NCBI GenBank assembly: GCA_022736495.1
Contig: DZCR01000217.1
Location: 1 to 5,120, forward strand
Direction: 5' to 3'
From: Desulfobacca acetoxidans
GTDB lineage: Bacteria > Desulfobacterota > Desulfobaccia > Desulfobaccales > 0-14-0-80-60-11
DNA: 5,120 bases
Each line of letters starts with the position of its first letter. The first letter of the stretch is position 1. The notes beneath the pieces are model-generated. The model was not told the origin of the DNA, ran no database searches, and was given only the letters and a program-made list of their open reading frames with translations. Positions 1-4,602 of the stretch are shown here, in pieces. The translations under genes and the position numbers were made by a program.

Positions 1-2
1 TC

Positions 3-137
3 GCTCCATGGATGGAAAAAGAGCGACTGGCCGAAAAGACAAGCAAGACGGGATGGTTTATTTTTGCCGAGGCCCTTAAGCGGGATTCTGGTTTCGATGC
101 GGCGCATGGGAACCAGATAGGACAAAACCGCACCTGA
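3..137 (+). CDS. Partial 3' end of an unidentified gene
   Basis: An open frame runs in from the left window edge and stops at TGA 135-137, giving about 44 residues that begin APWMEKERLAEKT and end NQIGQNRT. Its codons look coding: many start with G, and it is rich in Glu, Lys and Ala, with a WFIFAEALKRD segment that would suit an amphipathic helix. I do not recognise the family. It ends 2 nt before the end of the antitoxin gene on the other strand, so the two would be convergent. The last 16 or so codons coincide with an imperfect palindrome (87-117) related to the intergenic hairpins further right, so the C-terminus may be repeat-derived. The other two forward frames are also open for part of this stretch, so the call is moderate at best. 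Confidence 0.4.
   Translation, partial: APWMEKERLAEKTSKTGWFIFAEALKRDSGFDAAHGNQIGQNRT
87..117. repeat. Decayed palindrome related to the 4246-4279 hairpin
   Basis: Arms 87-100 and 104-117 pair over 14 positions with two mismatches (one of them a G.T pair) around the loop GGC. The right arm, GCATGGGAACCAG at 104-116, matches 12 of 13 bases of the right arm of the perfect palindrome at 4246-4279 (GCGTGGGAACCAG at 4265-4277). I read it as a degenerate copy of the same hairpin family, lying in the 3' end of the partial gene at 3-137. No T-tract follows, so it is not an obvious terminator. Confidence 0.45.
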
Positions 138-138
138 G

Positions 139-474
139 CTACTCGATTAACTGGTCAACCATAATCCCCATGGCCGCAGCGATTCTGGCGAGGGTTGATC
201 TCCGTGCCCCAGTATGGCCCTTTTCTAATCTGGCAATGGATGCCTGTTTCATCTCGCACTTCGCTGCAAGCTCAGTCTGAGTCATTGCGAAATGCTCTCG
301 CCAGGCGGTAATCAAACTTGCCCCTCTGCTGTTGGCCTTTACCACATCATTGGGAAACCAGATATCAAGTTCCTGCCTGTTGCTGATCAGCATCTGATAT
401 TCATCCCACGGAATGACGGCAAAGGCAGGTTTGCCGCCGGAGCTGATAATCTGGGGTTCAATATGTTCGTTCAT
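139..474 (-). CDS. Antitoxin, Phd-like N-terminus plus XRE-type HTH domain
   Basis: A 111-residue protein, likely the antitoxin for the toxin at 458-718. Residues 7-30 (PQIISSGGKPAFAVIPWDEY followed by QMLI) resemble the short N-terminal strand-and-helix of Phd/YefM-like antitoxins. Residues 54-109 form a Cro/C1 (XRE) helix-turn-helix, with TQTELAAKC, the recognition region KQASIARLEKG (76-86) and the closing STLARIAAAMGI. In such pairs the antitoxin wraps and neutralises the toxin, and the HTH represses the shared promoter. The start at 474 is supported by an AGGAGG Shine-Dalgarno (complement of 487-492) lying inside the toxin gene, although its 12-nt spacing is long. The gene starts 17 nt before the toxin stop, in another frame, so translation is probably coupled. 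The toxin-first order resembles higBA-type systems. Function is inferred from family and context. Confidence 0.85.
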   Translation of the reverse strand: MNEHIEPQIISSGGKPAFAVIPWDEYQMLISNRQELDIWFPNDVVKANSRGASLITAWREHFAMTQTELAAKCEMKQASIARLEKGHTGARRSTLARIAAAMGIMVDQLIE

Positions 475-718
475 CTCTTTTTTTTACCTCCTGAATGCTG
501 ATAACCTTGATGCCGTTGTTATAATCAAACAAAATCCTGTACCTGCCGACACGCAAGCGATACCCGTACTGATGGCCGGTCAGCGGTTTGACATCAACCC
601 CGGCAACATCGGGAAAACCGGCAAGAAGATCAACACGTTCGTGGATTGCCTCCCGCTCTTTTGCTGGGATCAATTTTATCTGTTTGCGTGCACGATTATG
701 CCAGAGGATTTCATTCAT
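458..718 (-). CDS. RelE/ParE-superfamily toxin
   Basis: An 86-residue basic protein of the RelE/ParE fold, the usual length for the family. It starts with the typical MNEILWHNRARKQIKLIP helix and continues with a second helix (residues 20-33), KPLTGHQYGYRLRVGRYRI (44-62), the last strand IKVISIQEV (70-78) and the C-terminal KKRDERTY (79-86). The RLRVGxYRILF block and a terminal basic-x-x-Tyr are hallmarks of RelE-like ribosome-dependent mRNA interferases. ParE gyrase poisons share the fold, so the target cannot be fixed from sequence. It is the first gene of a two-gene operon with the antitoxin, overlapping it by 17 nt. There is almost no leader: the best -10 box ends 8 nt before the ATG and no Shine-Dalgarno is visible. 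That may keep toxin translation low compared with the antitoxin, which has a strong AGGAGG. Confidence 0.87.
   Translation of the reverse strand: MNEILWHNRARKQIKLIPAKEREAIHERVDLLAGFPDVAGVDVKPLTGHQYGYRLRVGRYRILFDYNNGIKVISIQEVKKRDERTY
487..492 (-). promoter_or_regulatory. Internal Shine-Dalgarno for the antitoxin
   Basis: The bottom strand reads AGGAGG followed by T, then A8 and GAG before the antitoxin ATG at 474. The site lies inside the last codons of the toxin gene and is much stronger than anything before the toxin start. This fits greater translation of the antitoxin than of the toxin. Spacing to the ATG is 12 nt, longer than the usual 5-9. Confidence 0.6.
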
Positions 719-725
719 GAAAGCA

Positions 726-753
726 ATTATAACATTTTATAACAAATAGGCAA
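726..753 (-). promoter_or_regulatory. Promoter of the toxin-antitoxin operon
   Basis: On the bottom strand a -35-like TTGCCT (753-748) is followed after 16 nt by TATAAT (731-726), preceded by TGT, giving the perfect extended -10 TGTTATAAT. Ten bases upstream a second copy, TGTTATAAA (744-736), makes a direct repeat of TGTTATAA. This could be a tandem promoter or an operator for the HTH antitoxin. With TATAAT as the -10, transcription would start at about 719-720, making the toxin message practically leaderless. With the upstream box the leader would be about 11 nt. Confidence 0.6.
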
Positions 754-773
754 GGGCATGCCGACAGCCTATT
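745..773 (-). terminator. Possible weak terminator hairpin after pheA
   Basis: AATAGGC (745-751) and GCCTATT (767-773) are perfectly complementary 7-nt arms around a 15-nt loop that itself contains the palindrome GGCATGCC. Read on the bottom strand it lies 39 nt after the pheA stop and is followed by TTGTTAT, a poor T-tract. It overlaps the -35 region of the toxin-antitoxin promoter. It may be a weak terminator or only a coincidence, in which case pheA transcripts could read into the toxin-antitoxin pair. Confidence 0.25.
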
Positions 774-811
774 CATGATATTCTCGGGCCTGCAACTCAC
801 TCCCGCCACGC

Positions 812-1894
812 TTACTCGTAACAGGGGTAGGAGCCAAGCCATTCATAGTAGGAACAGAGTTCCCGTAATCGATCACAGCCCCGGCTGATCTTCTCATCTT
901 CAATATGGCCAATCATGTCAAGGAAAAACAAATACTTCCATTGCTTCCCCTTGATCGGACGCGACTCGATCTTGGCCAGGTTAATATCCTCTTCCGAAAG
1001 CACTGTCAGGACTTCATTCAAGGCTCCAGGCCGATCCATAAGCCCGAGAAGCAGAGAGGTGCGGTCGGAACCGCTGGGTGAGGGTGAATGATCGCCAATG
1101 ACCAGAAAACGGGTGGTGTTGCCCCGATAATCTTCAATACCTTTCACCACCACCTGGAGATCATAGGTTTTGATGGCAAGAGAAGAGGCAATGGCTCCGA
1201 TATTGGGGTTGTTGGCGGCCATCTGAGCGGCGGCCCCGGTGGAAAAAACCGGCAGGGTCGGCACTGAGGGCAGGTGTTTTCGCAGCCAGTCCCGGCATTG
1301 GGCCAGGGGTTGAGCGTGCGAGGCCACGGTCTGGATGTCTTCGATGTTCCCCGAGCGGCAGACGAGATTGTGGCTGATCTCCAGCAGCACCTCGCCGCAG
1401 ATTTTTACTTTATATTTCATGAATGAATCAAGGGTGTTAAAAATCGAACCCTCGATCGAATTCTCCACCGGCACAATACCGTATTGTGTCCGGTTCTTTT
1501 CCACCTCGGCAAAGACATCATCAATAGAGTCCATCGGCTGAAACGAGGCGGAGTGGCCAAAATATTTCACCCCGGCCAAATGGGTAAAGGTGGCCTCTGG
1601 TCCTAAATAGGCCACCGCGATCTTTTTCTGAGAAAGCCGACAACTGGTGATAACCTCATTAAAGATGGAGCGCAAGGCGGTCTCCGGGAAAACCCCATTG
1701 TTCATCTCCGTCAACCGCTCATAGATCTGTCTTTCCCGCAAGGGATCCCATTTGGCGCGGTTGCTCTCATTTTTCAGTTTGCCGATCTCCTTGGCACACG
1801 CGATTCTTTCTTTCAGCAGGGAAAGAATGTGATTATCGATAGCGTCGATTTGTCCCCGTACCTGGGCAATATCCGGTTTTTTTTCAGTGGCCAT
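812..1894 (-). CDS. pheA: Bifunctional chorismate mutase / prephenate dehydratase (P-protein)
   Basis: A 360-residue cytoplasmic enzyme for two consecutive steps of phenylalanine synthesis: chorismate to prephenate, then prephenate to phenylpyruvate. Residues 8-90 are an AroQ-type chorismate mutase. By comparison with the E. coli enzyme the active-site set is present: R13, R30, K41, D50, R53, E54 and Q89. Residues 92-267 are the prephenate dehydratase domain, with AYLGPEATFTH (95-105), GIVPVENSIEGSIFNTLD (139-156) and the catalytic TRF motif (261-263). Residues 279-356 are an ACT domain with GALNEVL (290-296) and ESRP (310-313), the motifs that bind phenylalanine for feedback inhibition. The start is supported by AGGAAAGG (complement of 1898-1905) before the ATG. 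The length fits the family and nothing is missing. The gene has its own promoter and is divergent from the homocysteine gene. No leader peptide with Phe codons is seen in its roughly 50-nt leader. Confidence 0.97.
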   Translation of the reverse strand: MATEKKPDIAQVRGQIDAIDNHILSLLKERIACAKEIGKLKNESNRAKWDPLRERQIYERLTEMNNGVFPETALRSIFNEVITSCRLSQKKIAVAYLGPEATFTHLAGVKYFGHSASFQPMDSIDDVFAEVEKNRTQYGIVPVENSIEGSIFNTLDSFMKYKVKICGEVLLEISHNLVCRSGNIEDIQTVASHAQPLAQCRDWLRKHLPSVPTLPVFSTGAAAQMAANNPNIGAIASSLAIKTYDLQVVVKGIEDYRGNTTRFLVIGDHSPSPSGSDRTSLLLGLMDRPGALNEVLTVLSEEDINLAKIESRPIKGKQWKYLFFLDMIGHIEDEKISRGCDRLRELCSYYEWLGSYPCYE

Positions 1895-1950
1895 AACCTT
1901 TCCTGTATATGAATGCGTGGGTGATTGAAATCTGTCAGGGAAAAAGAATA

Positions 1951-1979
1951 AATCTATGTGAAAGAAAAAAGTATGTCAA
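1951..1979 (-). promoter_or_regulatory. pheA promoter, sigma70 type
   Basis: The bottom strand shows a perfect -35 TTGACA (1979-1974), a spacer of exactly 17 nt, and a -10 TAGATT (1956-1951, 4 of 6 matches). Transcription would start near 1944, leaving a leader of about 50 nt before the pheA ATG. The leader has no ATG-initiated Phe-rich peptide and no attenuator hairpin, so control is probably by the ACT domain or a repressor rather than classic attenuation. Confidence 0.65.
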
Positions 1980-1993
1980 GCTGTAAAAAATCT

Positions 1994-2002
1994 TGCTATA
2001 AG
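1994..2002 (+). promoter_or_regulatory. Possible extended -10 promoter for the DUF39-larE operon
   Basis: TGCTATAAG at 1994-2002 fits an extended -10 element (TGn plus TATAAG). There is no convincing -35 at the right distance; that spot is occupied by the pheA -35 on the other strand. If used, transcription would start near 2009, giving a leader of about 160 nt that contains both hairpins described at 2048-2144. It is the best candidate I see, but weak. Confidence 0.3.
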
Positions 2003-2047
2003 AGAAAGGCAAAATGGGCTGTACGCGATACCAACAAACATCTTTCA

Positions 2048-2144
2048 GCCGCTGTAAAAAAAACATGGCCATCTAAGTGACCGAAGCGGCATAAAGAGCC
2101 GTAACGAAATAGGTATAAATGGCCATGCTATTTCGTAACGGCTC
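2048..2144 (+). promoter_or_regulatory. Structured leader with two hairpins and complementary loops
   Basis: Hairpin 1 pairs GCCGCT (2048-2053) with AGCGGC (2085-2090). Hairpin 2 pairs 2096-2112 with 2128-2144, 17 perfect base pairs (GAGCCGTAACGAAATAG and its complement), around a 15-nt loop. The loop of hairpin 1 holds CATGGCCAT (2064-2072) and that of hairpin 2 holds its exact complement ATGGCCATG (2119-2127), so the loops could kiss over 9 bp. The structure ends 26 nt before the DUF39 start. It matches no SAM or SAH riboswitch consensus that I know. It could be a cis-regulatory RNA, a protein-binding site, or an inserted hairpin repeat. Confidence 0.5.
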
Positions 2145-2170
2145 CTAAAAATTATAGAGAGCAATGCCAA

Positions 2171-3370
2171 ATGAGCGCTATTCAAAAAACATACGAAGAG
2201 ATTAACGCCCGGATCAAATCCGGCGAGGCTGTTGTGGTAACCGCCGAAGAGATGGTGGATATTGTTCGGGCAAAGGGGCCGGAGCAGGCCGCCCGTGAGG
2301 TTGATGTCGTAACCACCGGCACCTTCTCCCCCATGTGTTCGTCCGGGGCCTTTTTTAATTTTGGCCAGATGACCCCCACCATCAAGGCCTCTCAGGTGTG
2401 GCTGAACAAGGTATCGGCCTATGCGGGTCTGGCTGCGGTCGATGCCTATATCGGGGCCACCGAACCAGCCGAAGACGACCCGCTCAACAAGATTTATCCC
2501 GGCGAATTCCGCTATGGCGGCGGCCATGTCATTGAAGATCTGGTGGCTGGGAGAAAGGTCTTTCTGGAGGCCAAGGCCTATGGCACTGACTGCTATCTGG
2601 CCCGGAAGATGCAAAAAGAAGTGACCTTGGCCGATCTGCCCTATGCCCTGTTGTGTAATCCCCGAAATGGATACCAGAACTATAACTGCGCGGTCAATCT
2701 CTCCGACAAGACCGTCTATACCTATATGGGCATGCTCAAACCCCATTGCCGCAATGCCAATTTCTGTAGCGCCGGTGAATTAAGCCCCTTGCTCAATGAC
2801 CCCCACTACCAGACTATCGGCATGGGAACCCGCATCTTCCTGGGCGGCGGGGTTGGTTATGTTACCTGGCACGGAACCCAGCATAATCCCAATGCCCCCC
2901 GCACCGAAGGCGGCGTCCCCCGCAAGCCCGCTGGCACCATTATGGTGCAGGGTGATCTGAAACAGATGTCGGCCAAATGGCTGCGCGGCGTCTCAATCCT
3001 TGGGTATGGCAATTCTCTGGCCGTGGGCCTGGGGGTGCCGATTCCTATCTTGAACAGCAAAATGGCGGCCTATACCGGGGTCTCAGATGCTGATATATTC
3101 ACCCAGGTTGTTGATTATGGTTATGACTATTCGAATGGCATTGCCCGTAATTATGGCGAGGTCAGCTACGCCCAGTTAAAATCAGGATTTATTGAGGTCA
3201 ATGGCAAACAGGTGCCCACCGCCCCGCTTTCCAGCATGGTCAAGGCCCGGGAGATCGCGGAAACCTTAAAGGGATGGATCAAGGATCGTAAATTTTTCCT
3301 CAATCAACCGGCCCAGTTATTGCCTGACGCGGATGTGATGGGCGGTGATGGCAGCGGACCCACAAAATAA
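2171..3370 (+). CDS. Homocysteine biosynthesis protein, DUF39/COG1900 family
   Basis: A 399-residue protein of the DUF39 family, whose studied member is MA1821 of Methanosarcina. With a small NIL-domain ferredoxin partner, that family is tied to direct formation of homocysteine from aspartate semialdehyde and sulfide-level sulfur in anaerobes, bypassing the O-acyl-homoserine route. Visible family signatures are VDVVTTGTFSPMCSSGAFFN (45-63), FRYGGGHVIEDLVAG (113-127), AKAYGTDCY (134-142), CNPRNGYQNYNCAVN (162-176) and the glycine-rich GMGTRIFLGGGVGYVTWHGT. C56 and C141 are candidate catalytic cysteines; two cysteines are, as I recall, important in MA1821, but I could not align them. No C-terminal CBS domain pair is present, unlike the longer archaeal forms, and no ferredoxin gene is in the window. 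The start ATG 2171 has only a weak GAGAG upstream. It overlaps larE by 23 nt. Confidence 0.9.
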   Translation: MSAIQKTYEEINARIKSGEAVVVTAEEMVDIVRAKGPEQAAREVDVVTTGTFSPMCSSGAFFNFGQMTPTIKASQVWLNKVSAYAGLAAVDAYIGATEPAEDDPLNKIYPGEFRYGGGHVIEDLVAGRKVFLEAKAYGTDCYLARKMQKEVTLADLPYALLCNPRNGYQNYNCAVNLSDKTVYTYMGMLKPHCRNANFCSAGELSPLLNDPHYQTIGMGTRIFLGGGVGYVTWHGTQHNPNAPRTEGGVPRKPAGTIMVQGDLKQMSAKWLRGVSILGYGNSLAVGLGVPIPILNSKMAAYTGVSDADIFTQVVDYGYDYSNGIARNYGEVSYAQLKSGFIEVNGKQVPTAPLSSMVKAREIAETLKGWIKDRKFFLNQPAQLLPDADVMGGDGSGPTK

Positions 3371-4130
3371 ACTGGCTCGCCTGCAAGGGCTCTTACGGCT
3401 TTACCCAAGAGTCGCGATAGCCTTTTCCGGCGGGGTGGACTCTACCTTCCTCCTGCGCGTTGCCTGTGACACCCTGGGGCCGACCAAGGTTACGGCCCTG
3501 CATGCTGTTTCCTGTCTTGTCCCTGAGCTGGACACGATCAAGGCGGAAAGGCTGGTGAATGGTCAGGGGGGGATCGGATGCCTCTATCGGGCAGTCAAAG
3601 TGTATCCCCTGCGCTGGCGTGACTTTGTCGCCAATTCCGAACAGCGCTGTTATTTTTGTAAAAAAAGACTCTATCGCATCCTGCAAAACGAGTTGCAACA
3701 ACACGAGAATCCCCCTCCCCTGCTGGACGGCACCAACAGCGATGACTTGTTGGCGCATCGTCCGGGCTTGTCGGCCATTCACGAGCTTTCTGTGACCACG
3801 CCCCTGGCTCAGGCCCGACTCGGTAAAGACGACATCCGACCATTGGCCCGAAAAATGGGGCTCAGCAACTGGAATCAACCTTCAAACTCCTGTCTCGCCA
3901 CCCGGATCCCCTTGCATCACAAAATCACCAAACCCCTGCTGCAACGAATAGCCAAGGCGGAAGAGTTCCTGCGGGATAAGGGATACGCGGGGTGCCGAGT
4001 CAGGCCGATCGCGGATACCGCAACGGTACAGGTCACAGTAGATGGAAAAAGTCTTGCTATCGCCAAGCCTGATTGTCTTGAAATTACTGAATATTTTGAC
4101 AAGCTTGGCTTTTTTGAAATTACGAATTGA
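3348..4130 (+). CDS. larE: LarE-like ATP-dependent sulfur transferase (PP-loop)
   Basis: A 260-residue cytoplasmic PP-loop protein of the LarE/COG1606 family, which adenylates a substrate and then transfers sulfur; in lactate racemase maturation it builds the nickel-pincer cofactor. Motifs: SGGVDS (27-32, ATP pyrophosphate loop), RCYFCKKRLY (100-109), DGTNSDD (127-133), RPG (138-140), TPLAQARLGKDDIR (151-164) and PSNSCLATRIP (178-188). C182 corresponds to the sulfur-donating cysteine of single-cysteine LarE. C101 and C104 add the pair found in LarE forms reported to bind a [4Fe-4S] cluster. I chose ATG 3348; GTG 3345 directly before it is an alternative. The overlap with the DUF39 gene implies coupled translation. 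No larA, larB or larC is visible, so a role in sulfur supply for homocysteine is possible. The C-terminus ends at KLGFFEITN inside a repeat, apparently lacking the usual LDLxGYRxGSxN tail. Confidence 0.87.
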   Translation: MAADPQNKLARLQGLLRLYPRVAIAFSGGVDSTFLLRVACDTLGPTKVTALHAVSCLVPELDTIKAERLVNGQGGIGCLYRAVKVYPLRWRDFVANSEQRCYFCKKRLYRILQNELQQHENPPPLLDGTNSDDLLAHRPGLSAIHELSVTTPLAQARLGKDDIRPLARKMGLSNWNQPSNSCLATRIPLHHKITKPLLQRIAKAEEFLRDKGYAGCRVRPIADTATVQVTVDGKSLAIAKPDCLEITEYFDKLGFFEITN

Positions 4131-4347
4131 GAATTACGAATTACGAATTAAAAGCCTACCCCATCGTACCCACGCTCCAGCGTGGGTACGCAGTCCTTGG
4201 ACGCTCCAGCGTCCTGTATCATACAAGCCGCTGGAGCGGCTCAGGCACTGGTTCCCACGCCAAAGCGTGGGAACCAGTGGACTTCTGATAAGGCTGAACA
4301 GTATCCACAAACCTTCAATTCGTAATTCGTAATTCGTAATTCGTAAT
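4119..4347. repeat. Composite MITE-like repeat with heptamer inverted arms
   Basis: A 229-bp unit bounded by 31-bp inverted arms. The right arm (4317-4347) is, on the bottom strand, four perfect ATTACGA heptamers plus ATT. The left arm (4119-4149) is the same with one variant heptamer, ATTGAGA, so the arms match at 29 of 31 positions. Between them lie four palindromes (4165-4279). No transposase is encoded and no convincing target-site duplication flanks it. The right arm is followed by a run of T, so pairing of the arms could also end larE transcription. The left arm provides the last three codons and the stop of larE. Translated, the heptamer gives the NYELRI-type peptide, which explains the short spurious frames across this stretch. 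Confidence 0.75.
4165..4279. repeat. Cluster of four perfect palindromes
   Basis: Four hairpins follow one another: 4165-4190 (12-bp arms, CC loop), 4199-4214 (7-bp arms, CC loop), 4226-4241 (7-bp arms, GG loop) and 4246-4279 (15-bp arms, CAAA loop). The first two share the centre ACGCTCCAGCGT, the third has the same core inverted (CCGCTGGAGCGG), and the fourth shares the CCCACGC/GCGTGGG arm with the first. This shared core shows they derive from one family of hairpin repeats, similar in style to REP/BIME clusters. None is followed directly by a T-tract. Confidence 0.8.
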
Positions 4348-4420
4348 TTTTTTCCTGAACAGTCATTCATTTCCCCTTGATTCATAGGCTCGATTCAATT
4401 ATGCTCATTTTCGGTGTGCA

Positions 4421-4438
4421 AATCGTAACATTACGATT
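4421..4438. promoter_or_regulatory. 18-bp palindrome upstream of the HU promoter
   Basis: AATCGTAA (4421-4428) and TTACGATT (4431-4438) are perfect inverted 8-mers around CA. The site lies about 60 bp upstream of the putative -35 of the HU gene, a position where a regulator could bind. It also contains one ATTACGA heptamer (4430-4436), the unit of the nearby repeat arms, so it may instead be a remnant of that repeat. Confidence 0.35.
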
Positions 4439-4469
4439 CTAAAGGGGGTGTAGAAGGGTCAATCGCTAA

Positions 4470-4500
4470 AAAGATTCTGAGAATCTTTGTTTTTTCTTTT
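4470..4500 (+). terminator. AT-rich hairpin with T-tract before the HU promoter
   Basis: AAAGATTC (4470-4477) pairs perfectly with GAATCTTT (4481-4488) around a TGA loop, and GTTTTTTCTTTT follows. It has the form of an intrinsic terminator, although the stem is AT-rich and weak. It could stop read-through from the DUF39-larE operon before HU transcription begins. The T-tract runs into the -35 box of the HU promoter. Confidence 0.4.
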
Positions 4501-4526
4501 GACAATTCAATGTGCTTCTATTAAAG
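4499..4526 (+). promoter_or_regulatory. Putative promoter of the HU gene
   Basis: A perfect -35 TTGACA (4499-4504) is followed after 16 nt by TTAAAG (4521-4526), a poor -10 with 3 of 6 matches. TATTAA (4519-4524) is a better box but only 14 nt away. Transcription would begin near 4533, leaving a leader of about 70 nt. The strong -35 makes this the likeliest promoter in the 472-nt gap between larE and the HU gene. Confidence 0.45.
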
Positions 4527-4602
4527 CACTATCAGGCAACGGAAGGGGGAATGATAATGTCTGCCCTTACAAACTAAAGAATGATTTTTCCGGGAGGGAT
4601 CC

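Noticed and set aside
413..742. Open frame of 109 residues on the top strand
   Set aside because: Antisense to the toxin and antitoxin genes, which have clear motifs and proper start signals.
1895..1950. Phe leader-peptide attenuator for pheA
   Set aside because: No ATG-initiated peptide with a run of Phe codons and no alternative hairpins with a T-tract are present.
2009..2170. SAM or SAH riboswitch upstream of the homocysteine gene
   Set aside because: The conserved core sequences of the SAM-I, SAM-II and SAH classes that I know are not seen, although a structured leader is.
2045..2746. Long open frame of 233 residues on the bottom strand
   Set aside because: It lies antisense to the well-supported DUF39 gene, has no recognisable domain, and runs through the intergenic hairpins. 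It is a shadow frame.
3393..3878. Open frame of 161 residues on the bottom strand
   Set aside because: Antisense to larE, whose PP-loop and cysteine motifs are clear. No family features on the reverse strand.
4119..4347. Possible CRISPR array
   Set aside because: The repeated unit is only 7 bp, in direct tandem without spacers, and the inner palindromes differ in length. No cas gene is present.
4294..4363. CTGAACAGT at 4294-4302 and 4355-4363 as a 9-bp target-site duplication
   Set aside because: The pair brackets only the right arm of the composite repeat, not the whole element, and the left side has no matching copy.
4134..4385. Short frames with NYELRI-type peptide repeats
   Set aside because: They are translations of the ATTACGA heptamer and the hairpins, not genes.
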